The notes under the pieces: generated by a model
What the model saw: only the letters and a program-made list of their open reading frames with translations
The model's database searches: none
Told to the model about the DNA's origin: nothing
NCBI GenBank assembly: GCA_016211955.1
Contig: JACRHX010000054.1
Span: 1-18,249, forward strand
DNA length: 18,249 bases
DNA from: Parcubacteria group bacterium
GTDB lineage: Bacteria; Patescibacteriota; Minisyncoccia; UBA6257; JACRHW01
Direction: 5' to 3'
Part shown: in pieces, positions 1 through 6,037 of the stretch
How the letters are laid out: every line of letters starts with the position of its first letter
How positions within the stretch are numbered: the stretch's first letter is position 1
Position numbers and translations under genes: made by a program

Positions 1-10
1 AGCATTGCTT

Positions 11-265
11 CTAGCTTTTTTCAATTCCACGAACTAACGCCCCACACTCATTCTCTTTCTGTGTTGGCCCTTTTAAGTACTCGGGTCTTCCCATCGCGAC
101 TTCTTGATACTTGTTACTGGCGGCAGACAACCTTCTGTATGTATCATTAAATTCACTTCTTAGTTGCTCCAAAAAAACATCTACATGTACTTCTTTTGAA
201 GGATAATTTTTAAACTCTAAATCATCTGGGGACAACATCTTTTTTATTTCTGGTTTCTCATCCAT
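11..265 (-). CDS. small hypothetical protein, 84 aa
   Basis: I do not recognise this protein. It is short, charged and probably soluble, with no signal peptide or membrane segment. The middle (about residues 25-55, around FLEQLRSEFNDTYRRL) looks helical and could form a coiled coil. It starts at an ATG with only a weak purine-rich stretch (AAAGAA) upstream. The main support that it is expressed is a near-consensus promoter on the same strand about 45 bases upstream (311-337). It ends in TAG close to the left edge of the window, so its downstream neighbour cannot be seen. It could still be a chance open frame, but the promoter and non-repetitive composition favour a real small gene. Confidence 0.5.
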   Translation of the reverse strand: MDEKPEIKKMLSPDDLEFKNYPSKEVHVDVFLEQLRSEFNDTYRRLSAASNKYQEVAMGRPEYLKGPTQKENECGALVRGIEKS

Positions 266-310
266 AATTTTATTCTTTAAAAAATTAATATTACTAACGA
301 CTTTTTCATT

Positions 311-337
311 AGTATACCCCCCTCACGAAGGTGTCAA
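311..337 (-). promoter_or_regulatory. sigma70-type promoter for the 84-aa gene
   Basis: Read on the minus strand there is a perfect -35 box TTGACA (337-332) and a -10 box TATACT (316-311) separated by 15 bases. The spacing is shorter than the usual 17, but both boxes are strong. Transcription would start near 304, leaving a leader of about 40 bases before the ATG at 265. The leader contains a 10-codon ORF beginning MKKSL; I see no evidence that it matters. Confidence 0.45.
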
Positions 338-368
338 AGACCACCCTACCAAATTTGCACTGTTATAC

Positions 369-543
369 ATTTAGAATCATAGCATATATATTCCGAACCA
401 TTCCGAAGGCGCGAAGCAGGGTGTTGTCAATCCTGATCTCCCGTAGGGAGAGAATTGGATTGACAACGGAGCGCCGGAGGACAGAGTGAGGATACCGCTG
501 GGTATCCGAACGTGTGAGGAATATATATGTTGTGATTCATTTA
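369..543. mobile_element. MITE-like structured element with TIRs and ATTTA target duplication
   Basis: The element spans 374-538 (165 bp). Its ends are 21-bp inverted repeats, 374-394 and 518-538, matching at 19 of 21 positions. ATTTA lies immediately outside both ends (369-373 and 539-543) in direct orientation, as expected of a 5-bp target-site duplication. Inside are nested hairpins: GTTGTCAATCC (423-433) with GGATTGACAAC (457-467), CTCCC/GGGAG at 438-450, and GGATACC/GGTATCC at 490-507. It has no transposase and is more GC-rich than the flanking AT-rich DNA. This is the structure of a non-autonomous miniature transposon or a composite REP/BIME element moved in trans. A 66-aa open frame runs across it on the minus strand (377-577), but it only reads through the repeat and is not a gene. 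Confidence 0.6.
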
Positions 544-549
544 CGGTAG

Positions 550-569
550 ATTCCCGCCTGCGCGGGAAT
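550..569. repeat. 20-bp ATTCCC-N8-GGGAAT hairpin repeat
   Basis: ATTCCCGCCTGCGCGGGAAT is a near-perfect palindrome: TTCCCGC pairs with GCGGGAA across a CTGC loop. It has the same ATTCCC-N8-GGGAAT layout as the dRS3 repeat of Neisseria and as the repeat that gives spurious RRES-type peptides in many genomes. It sits 7 bases beyond the right ATTTA of the neighbouring element. It could be an integration hotspot or part of a larger repeat unit, but nothing here decides that. Confidence 0.5.
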
Positions 570-603
570 GACAACAAAATCTAAAAATAATACACAAAAG
601 AAT

Positions 604-624
604 AAAACGGCGTTGAGCCGTTTT
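604..624 (-). terminator. rho-independent terminator after ileS and the 80-aa gene
   Basis: AAAACGGC (604-611) pairs with GCCGTTTT (617-624) across a GTTGA loop. On the minus strand the stem runs into a T-rich tract, 20 bases after the stop of the 80-aa gene. The flanking A and T runs also allow it to act on the plus strand. Confidence 0.7.
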
Positions 625-643
625 TGTGTTTTGAATATCTAAT

Positions 644-886
644 CTAATTTGTAGACGAAGAGGTTGGTGGAGAAACACCACGACGCTCGGCACATGCAAT
701 CAAGTACAATGCGAGACGAGACATTTCATTCATAGCATCTTGCTTTGGCAATCGTGCAACATTTTTGAGTGTTACAAAAAGACCAGCAAGAAGATGACCC
801 ATTTGTATCTCTACCTCCTTGGGTGGATCAGGACACAACCACATCTCAATCTTCTGTTCGTCGCCATCTACATGTCGAATATACAT
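644..886 (-). CDS. hypothetical protein, 80 aa, co-transcribed with ileS
   Basis: Function unknown. The ATG at 886 is fixed by a strong Shine-Dalgarno AGGAGGTG (900-893) six bases upstream; that site overlaps the TGA stop of ileS (902-900), so the two genes are very likely co-transcribed and translationally close. The protein opens with a charged, possibly beta-rich stretch (MYIRHVDGDEQKIEMWL). A mildly hydrophobic helix follows around residues 27-45, then a helix (NEMSRLALYLIACAERR), and it ends in a Ser/Thr/Pro tail. No metal or catalytic motif is apparent. The terminator just downstream closes the unit. I am confident that it is a gene and have no support for any function. Confidence 0.75.
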   Translation of the reverse strand: MYIRHVDGDEQKIEMWLCPDPPKEVEIQMGHLLAGLFVTLKNVARLPKQDAMNEMSRLALYLIACAERRGVSPPTSSSTN

Positions 887-899
887 TCATATCACCTCC

Positions 900-3800
900 T
901 CACAACCTTTTAAGCTTTAGCACTACTATACCATCCACGTCAAGCTCTTTTTCGGCATCGCACGTAGGGACATCGGAGTACGTGATACTTTTTATACCCG
1001 TCTCTTTTTTAATAAGGTCGCTATGCTGTTCAAAAATACGCTTTGCCGTGCCTTCTTCTATTACGAAAAGCTCCGCCTGCTCTCCAACGTTAAGTCCACC
1101 ATCCGCCCTCAATTCCTGCAAAGAACGGATCAAATCACGCACAATGCCTTCTTCCTTAAGTTCGTCGGTGATAATCGTATCTAATGCGATAGCAAGGTCC
1201 GTTTCATTTATTATTGCATCGTGCGAAAGCACCTTTACGCGGCGCGCTTTTTTGACATTCACCTCCTCCATCACCATATCAAGCATCTCCTTACTAACAA
1301 GAAGGTCATATTTAATTTCCAACGAAGCAAGTGGTTGTCTCACCTTAAGCCCCTTCTCGGCGCGTAGACGCAGCCCCAGAGCGCACACGCGACGTACCAA
1401 CTCCATCTGTTCCATTATCGCAGACTTACGCAAACTGGACGCTGACCCACGCAGACTTCCGCGTATTTCCGCGTGTTTATCCGCGTAAGTCAGCGTTTTA
1501 GGCCAATCTTCAAGATGCACACTCTCTTTTAAGGAATTATCCTTCTTTCGTAATTCTTGATAAAGCCCCTCGGCAAAAAATGGAGCAAAGGGAGCTGTAA
1601 GCATTACAAGAGTCTTTAACGTCTCATAAAAAACCGCGCTTGCTGTCTCCAGCTCCTTTTGAGACTCTGGGCGCTGAAATCTTCTCCTTGAACGACGCAA
1701 CCACCACCTCGAAAAATCCTCAACCATAAATTGCTCAAGTTCACGCGCCGCATCAACAATCTCGAATGAATCCAGTGCTTTGGTAGTTTTTCTAATTACC
1801 TGATCAAATCGTGTCGCGAGCCACCTATCAAGAAAAATATTTGATTCTTTGGAGAGCTCTGCAGATTTAACAGCATAGGTATCATAAAACTGGTGCACAT
1901 TCCAAAACGTAATAAAAAACTTACGCATTGATTTCTCGAGATCAAGGAGTGAAAACTTTTTAGATTCATAGGGATGGTTGAGCGTATAGAAATACCATCG
2001 TGCAGCATCGGCTCCATACTTGTTCATCACGTCCCATGGATTCACCACATTGCCCCGCGACTTTGACATCTTCTTCCCCTGTTCATCAAGCACAAGCCCA
2101 TGCACCAATACGTTTTTATAACTCGGTTCAAGTTTTAAAAGCGTAGAGATAGCGAGTAAGGTATAAAACCATCCACGCGTCTGATCTACTCCTTCCGCAA
2201 TATAATCCGCTGGATATTGCTCCACACAGCTCAATACATTTTTTTTACTTTCTTTGCAGTCAGATAACAATCCCGACTGCGCGAACGGCATTGCCCCTGA
2301 ATCAAACCATACATCCATCACCTCCTTAACACGCGACATCTTCCCCTTACATTTTTGACACTTTAGATATACATGATCGATGAAGGGCTTATGGAGATCA
2401 AGGTTATATTCTTTGTTGTAGGGATAGTTATAAAGCTTAATTTTCTTGTACTCTCCTATTACTGGGTATTCAGAAACAAGAGTCTCCTCGGGGGTATGAC
2501 CCTTACACGTATTTTCGAGCATCCAAAGAGGGTCTCCGTGACTTATAAGAAGTATGCGCTTTCCTATATGTTTTTTATTTATCTCTTCTATAAAACTCAT
2601 CATTCTACGAGCTACTTCGTTAAGACTCTCTCCGCCTGGGGATGGTTTTGAAAACTTATCGAGCGGATCAAGGTGAAACGCCCCATAATCATTCATAGAT
2701 TTTCCATCAAAAATACCCGCTCGAATTTCTACAAGACGTTCATCAAAAAAAATGGGTGCCCTTACATGTTTTCGAATAATCTCGGCAGTCTCTTTTGTAC
2801 GTTCTGCGGGAGAACAATAGATCACATCTATTTTTTCTTTTTGTAGTTTTTTTCCTAATACATGGATTTGTTTTCTCCCCCTCTCGGTGAGATGTGACGT
2901 GTCGAGGTATGCCCCCCCCGCCATCGTGCCCTCAACATTATGCGTTGACTCTCCGTGACGCATGGTATACCACTCATTATTAAAATAGGCCTGATTGTTT
3001 AATTCATCGAGAGTTCCAATAATGTTAGCGTGATGACATTTTTCACACTCCCAAATAGGAAGAGGAGTTCCCCAATAACGCTCACGTGCAATCGCCCAAT
3101 CCTTAAGCTCACGTAACCAACCCCCAAACCTACCATCCTGAACATGTTGTGGTATCCAATTAATATGCGTATTATTCTTCACCATCTCCTTCTTGAGCTT
3201 ACTCATACGAACAAACCAAGACTCTCGAGCCATATAAAGAAGTGGGGTATCACAACGCCAGCAAAAAGGATACTCGTGCTCTATAACACCCAACGTATCG
3301 TCCGCAACAAGACCACGGTCTCGCAACTGCTCAAAAATAATCCTATCTGCGTCTTTCGCAAATAACCCCTCTCCTGGCTCACCTCTTTTCATAACGCCAC
3401 TGTCATCCAGAGTGAGGAGCACGGGGAGACCCTCTTTTTTTGCCACTTTCATATCCTCTTCTCCAAAGGCAGGAGCAATATGCACCAACCCTGTACCCTC
3501 CTCCGCCGAGACAAAATCTGCAGAGATTATTTTATAAGCACTTTTTGCCTCTTTGTGAAAATAGAGGGAAACATATTTTTTCCCGACAAGAGCCACACCC
3601 TTCACGCTCTTTACTATTTTCATCTCTCCCCCTATTACTCTTTGTTCAAGTTTCTCTGGAAGTTTCATGGCCCAAAGCAATTCTTTTTCAGATTCATAGC
3701 ACGTATACAAAAAATCTGAATGGACCGCAATCGCAACGTTCGCGGGAAGTGTCCACGGAGTCGTTGTCCACACTAATACATATTCTTTTTTCTTTCCTAG

Positions 3801-4439
3801 TTTAGTTTCTGCAAGTTCAAATTTTACATATAACGAAGGATCGCGTGTAAGACGATACGCACCTGGCTGACCAAGTTCATGTGAAGAAAGTACTGTGCCA
3901 CACCGTACGCAATACGGTGATACGCGAAAGTCCTTTTCAAGTGGATAGTTCTTATTAATAGCTGCGAGAACGAACCATAGATTTTGAATATAACGATTGT
4001 CGTACGTGACATAGGGATCCTTCATATCAAGCCAAAACCCCATACGTTCCGTAAAACGTTCACACTCATCCTTATACTGCCACACCGACTCCTTCGCCTT
4101 CGCATTAAACTCAGCAAACCCATATGCTTCAATCTCCTTCTTGTTTTTAAGCCCAAGCATTTTTTCAACACCAAGCTCGACAGGAAGACCGTGTGTATCC
4201 CATCCTGCCTTTCTCGTTACTAGCTTCCCCCGCATTGTCTGATAACGACAAATAACGTCCTTGCAAGCACGCGCCAAAAAGTGATGAATGCCAGGCCTTC
4301 CGTTTGCAGTAGGGGGTCCCTCAAAAAAAACAAAAGACTTCCGCTTTGCACGATTTTTAATACTTTTTTCGAAAATATCGTGCTCCTTCCAAAATGCGAG
4401 CATCGACTCCTCAAGTTTTGATAAATTAAATGGTTCCAT
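900..4439 (-). CDS. ileS: isoleucyl-tRNA synthetase with inserted histidine-phosphatase domain
   Basis: Class I synthetase that charges tRNA-Ile in the cytoplasm, 1179 aa. The HIGH-equivalent motif is PGIHH (about residues 49-53), the form seen in actinobacterial-type IleRS. The CP1 editing domain is present (WTTTPWTLP near 224-232; GTGLVHIAPAFGEED near 315-329). PLPIW (459-463) and WFDSG (711-715) frame the catalytic core, KMSKS is intact at 790-794, and an anticodon-binding region and C-terminal domain follow. Between the ECEKC zinc-type segment (464-468) and DLHKPFID (681-688) lies an extra block of about 185 residues resembling the histidine phosphatase/phosphoglycerate-mutase family: RHGES (494-498), R547 in SPAERT, E571 and ISHGD (633-637). 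All four usual active-site positions are filled, so it may be active. The frame is open throughout, which argues against an assembly chimera. The start is the ATG at 4439; no clear Shine-Dalgarno precedes it. Confidence 0.97.
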   Translation of the reverse strand: MEPFNLSKLEESMLAFWKEHDIFEKSIKNRAKRKSFVFFEGPPTANGRPGIHHFLARACKDVICRYQTMRGKLVTRKAGWDTHGLPVELGVEKMLGLKNKKEIEAYGFAEFNAKAKESVWQYKDECERFTERMGFWLDMKDPYVTYDNRYIQNLWFVLAAINKNYPLEKDFRVSPYCVRCGTVLSSHELGQPGAYRLTRDPSLYVKFELAETKLGKKKEYVLVWTTTPWTLPANVAIAVHSDFLYTCYESEKELLWAMKLPEKLEQRVIGGEMKIVKSVKGVALVGKKYVSLYFHKEAKSAYKIISADFVSAEEGTGLVHIAPAFGEEDMKVAKKEGLPVLLTLDDSGVMKRGEPGEGLFAKDADRIIFEQLRDRGLVADDTLGVIEHEYPFCWRCDTPLLYMARESWFVRMSKLKKEMVKNNTHINWIPQHVQDGRFGGWLRELKDWAIARERYWGTPLPIWECEKCHHANIIGTLDELNNQAYFNNEWYTMRHGESTHNVEGTMAGGAYLDTSHLTERGRKQIHVLGKKLQKEKIDVIYCSPAERTKETAEIIRKHVRAPIFFDERLVEIRAGIFDGKSMNDYGAFHLDPLDKFSKPSPGGESLNEVARRMMSFIEEINKKHIGKRILLISHGDPLWMLENTCKGHTPEETLVSEYPVIGEYKKIKLYNYPYNKEYNLDLHKPFIDHVYLKCQKCKGKMSRVKEVMDVWFDSGAMPFAQSGLLSDCKESKKNVLSCVEQYPADYIAEGVDQTRGWFYTLLAISTLLKLEPSYKNVLVHGLVLDEQGKKMSKSRGNVVNPWDVMNKYGADAARWYFYTLNHPYESKKFSLLDLEKSMRKFFITFWNVHQFYDTYAVKSAELSKESNIFLDRWLATRFDQVIRKTTKALDSFEIVDAARELEQFMVEDFSRWWLRRSRRRFQRPESQKELETASAVFYETLKTLVMLTAPFAPFFAEGLYQELRKKDNSLKESVHLEDWPKTLTYADKHAEIRGSLRGSASSLRKSAIMEQMELVRRVCALGLRLRAEKGLKVRQPLASLEIKYDLLVSKEMLDMVMEEVNVKKARRVKVLSHDAIINETDLAIALDTIITDELKEEGIVRDLIRSLQELRADGGLNVGEQAELFVIEEGTAKRIFEQHSDLIKKETGIKSITYSDVPTCDAEKELDVDGIVVLKLKRL

Positions 4440-4458
4440 ATGAATAAGTGCCTAGACA

Positions 4459-4530
4459 CTAGGACTTAGTGCTTAGAATATATAAATAGACATCCAATGA
4501 CAACAATTCTTCCTAAGCCCTAAGTACTAG
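4459..4530. repeat. 18-bp imperfect inverted repeat upstream of ileS
   Basis: The arms CTAGGACTTAGTGCTTAG (4459-4476) and CTAAGCCCTAAGTACTAG (4513-4530) are reverse complements at 16 of 18 positions and are separated by 36 bases. Related CTTAG/CTAG words continue outside both arms. The pair flanks the only promoter-like sequence upstream of ileS, so it could be an mRNA leader hairpin, an operator, or a dispersed intergenic repeat. I cannot tell which. Confidence 0.55.
4477..4503 (-). promoter_or_regulatory. candidate ileS promoter
   Basis: On the minus strand TTGTCA (4503-4498) is followed after 15 bases by TATATT (4482-4477). It lies between the arms of the inverted repeat, about 40 bases before the ileS ATG. 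The boxes are moderate and the spacing is short. A TATTCT hexamer at 17-base spacing is an alternative -10. Confidence 0.3.
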
Positions 4531-4599
4531 GTCCTAAGAACTAATTCCTTATTGTAGCCAGAAAACCCCCATAAAATCAAACATCAAAAAAAGAAAAAA

Positions 4600-4965
4600 C
4601 CCACAGCACACTGGACTGTATTCTTTAGAGCAGCATGTCTTCTTGTCTTCCCATTTCCTATCACCTTCGTGCTTACCGACAATGGTTCAGAGTTCAAGAA
4701 ACATTTTGACATCGCACTTCGTGAACTTCATCTTACGCACTATCACACGTATCCACGAACTCCGAAGATGAATGCGCATATAGAACGATTCAATCGTACC
4801 ATCCAAGAAGAATTTGCAATGTATCATGACGGACTCCTTCTTCTCTCTACAGACAGATTCAACATGTTCCTGTTGCAACAAACCACTCAAAACTTAGTAA
4901 ACCAAAAAGGCCTGAAAAATCAGGTCTTTTTTAATTCACAGAAGAACACTTTGATAAAGCTATAA
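4600..4965 (+). pseudogene. DDE (rve) transposase C-terminal fragment 1
   Basis: Remnant of an IS3/IS481-type transposase with a retroviral integrase-like core. The recognisable part starts in frame near 4600 and carries the second catalytic Asp in VLTDNGSEF (from 4669) and the catalytic Glu in HIERFNRTIQEEF. The N-terminal helix-turn-helix and first Asp are missing. After about 4872 the usual C-terminal YNT.RPH.SL segment is absent and the frame runs through a hairpin terminator to its stop. It is therefore truncated at both ends and not functional. It differs in sequence from the second fragment at 5573-6031, so the two come from different insertion events. Confidence 0.8.
4906..4929 (+). 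terminator. hairpin terminator inside the tail of transposase fragment 1
   Basis: AAAGGCCTGA (4906-4915) pairs over 10 bp (one G-T) with TCAGGTCTTT (4920-4929) around an AAAA loop. A run of T follows to 4932, typical of intrinsic terminators. The A run before it could also serve the minus strand. Confidence 0.6.
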
Positions 4966-5073
4966 ATAAAACACGAGCTACGCTTAGGCATTATGCCATG
5001 TCATAACGGGTATGCTGTATTTATTTTTAAGTAGTGGTATGCCACGACATAGCATGACAAAAATTATGTAAAC

Positions 5074-5104
5074 AAAAAGAAAAACCTCGCATTGGCATAC
5101 GAGG
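5074..5104 (-). terminator. terminator of the aromatic-rich gene
   Basis: CCTCGCAT (5085-5092) pairs with ATACGAGG (5097-5104), with one mismatch, across TGGC. On the minus strand the stem runs into TTTTTCTTTTT (5084-5074). It lies about 68 bases after the stop codon at 5172 and supports transcription of that gene. Confidence 0.6.
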
Positions 5105-5138
5105 CTTAAAGCTAAGAGGCTGCCTATTTTGTTTTTTG

Positions 5139-5162
5139 TTCACCTTGAGCTTGCCGAAGAGG
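5139..5162. repeat. dispersed-repeat-like sequence (TTCACC.TGAGCTTG.CGAAG)
   Basis: This 24-base stretch closely resembles the TTCACCCTGAGCTTGTCGAAGG-type repeat I know as a common dispersed intergenic element in bacterial genomes, differing at about three positions. It sits between the gene ending at 5172 and its terminator. The assignment rests on memory of the motif, not on a second copy in this window. Confidence 0.35.
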
Positions 5163-5171
5163 GGTTCTGAG

Positions 5172-5570
5172 CTAGGAACTTGCGAAAACAAGAGCAGGGT
5201 CATCAGTGCCCCAGACGCTATCGAACCAGCGGCAGTCCCAGAACCACTGTCCCTTGTAGAAGTACAGATAGCGGACGAGCGGGCTGCTAGCGAAGCCACG
5301 ATAGATGGTTCCCCAGAAGAAGGTGTGGCGGATACTTCCATCCTTTTTCCACCTCCACTCCTTGGGTATAAGCTCCTGATGAGCGCAAAGATAGTCGAGC
5401 ATGTTGGCGTTCAACACAGACCGTCTCTCAAGCTTCTTGCGAAGCTCGTTGCCCGAGATACGCTTGTTACCCCTTTGGTTCCTCGAGAGGTAGAACTTCA
5501 CCTTAGTGGGATCCCACTTCAGGAGTCCGCCTTTCTTGTGTTCTACCACGCTCCAGCCACTGCAAAACAA
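5172..5570 (-). CDS. small aromatic-rich conserved hypothetical protein, 132 aa, possibly 5' truncated
   Basis: The protein has an N-terminal part around GGLLKWDPTKVKFYLS, a basic helical middle (NELRKKLERR, then VLNANMLDYLCAHQELIP), and a C-terminal part very rich in Trp, Tyr and Phe (FFWGTIYRG, VRYLYFYKGQWFWDCRWF) ending in PALVFASS. From memory, this FFWGTIYR...VRYLYW...PA...AS pattern recurs in hypothetical proteins of CPR genomes; I know no function. The start is uncertain: the frame opens with TTG at 5570, a GTG at 5549 is possible, and neither has a convincing Shine-Dalgarno. The start region coincides with the point where the opposite-strand transposase fragment becomes recognisable (about 5573), so the original N-terminus may have been lost in a rearrangement. 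A minus-strand terminator follows. Confidence 0.6.
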   Translation of the reverse strand: MFCSGWSVVEHKKGGLLKWDPTKVKFYLSRNQRGNKRISGNELRKKLERRSVLNANMLDYLCAHQELIPKEWRWKKDGSIRHTFFWGTIYRGFASSPLVRYLYFYKGQWFWDCRWFDSVWGTDDPALVFASS

Positions 5571-5572
5571 GT

Positions 5573-6031
5573 TACTCTGCAGCGATCTTTGTTGAAGAGA
5601 CGCGGAGGTCTTATCCTTTCAAAATGCAGGGTATCTATTCTGACAACGGAAGTGAGTACAAAGGGTCACCAGGACATCCTGTGCGCGACTTGTGTCGTAG
5701 ATACAAGATGAGTCAGTCTTTCACGAAGGTAAAGCATCCTTGGACGAATGGGAAGACGGAGCGTGTCATTAAAACATTGATGGCGGAATGGTGTACAAAA
5801 TCGTCTGGATTCATTTCACGGGATCATCGGAGGAGAGCCTTGTATGCCTATGTAACGTGGTACAACCAATCACGAATACATCAATCTTTGGGATGTACTC
5901 CCCTAGAACGTCTTGAGTCTTACCTTCAAAAGTGTCAACAACGCTTGATAAATGTACAGGTCGTGTGGCGCTGTACATCTCAAACCATCCCACAAACGCG
6001 AAGCAATTGGAGTACCATAAAATCATTATAG
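5573..6031 (+). pseudogene. DDE (rve) transposase C-terminal fragment 2
   Basis: C-terminal half of an integrase-core transposase. The frame is recognisable from about 5573 (YSAAIFVEET), then SDNGSEYKG (second Asp), KHPWTNGKTERVIKTL (catalytic Glu) and WYNQSRIHQSLGCTPLERL, the normal end of the domain. The N-terminal DNA-binding domain and first Asp are missing, so it is a dead remnant. Its left edge abuts the start of the minus-strand gene at 5570, suggesting a rearrangement joint there. The last 35 or so residues look out of character and may reflect further decay. It stops 6 bases before the end of the convergent FecR-like gene. Confidence 0.8.
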
Positions 6032-6037
6032 TGTCGC

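Noticed and set aside
377..577. 66-aa minus-strand open frame with RRREST and FAPSEWFGI
   Set aside because: It only translates the MITE-like element and the adjoining hairpin repeat; such peptides are known by-products of repeats.
769..1488. 239-aa plus-strand open frame opposite the ileS 3' end
   Set aside because: Ser/Thr/Arg-rich antisense reading of ileS with no start signal or recognisable domain; the ileS frame is unmistakable.
4440..4600. Possible T-box riboswitch upstream of ileS
   Set aside because: No conserved T-box sequence, specifier loop or following terminator; only the CTTAG-type inverted repeat is present.
4993..5051. Two 13-base direct copies, ATGCCATGTCATA and ATGCCACGACATA (11 of 13), near the transposase remnant
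   Set aside because: Short and imperfect; considered as IS ends, but no inverted partner or target duplication could be found.
5136..5711. 191-aa plus-strand open frame
   Set aside because: Overlaps the minus-strand aromatic-rich gene and the start of the transposase remnant in another frame; composition is unstructured and no domain is seen, while the minus frame has a terminator and a coherent protein.
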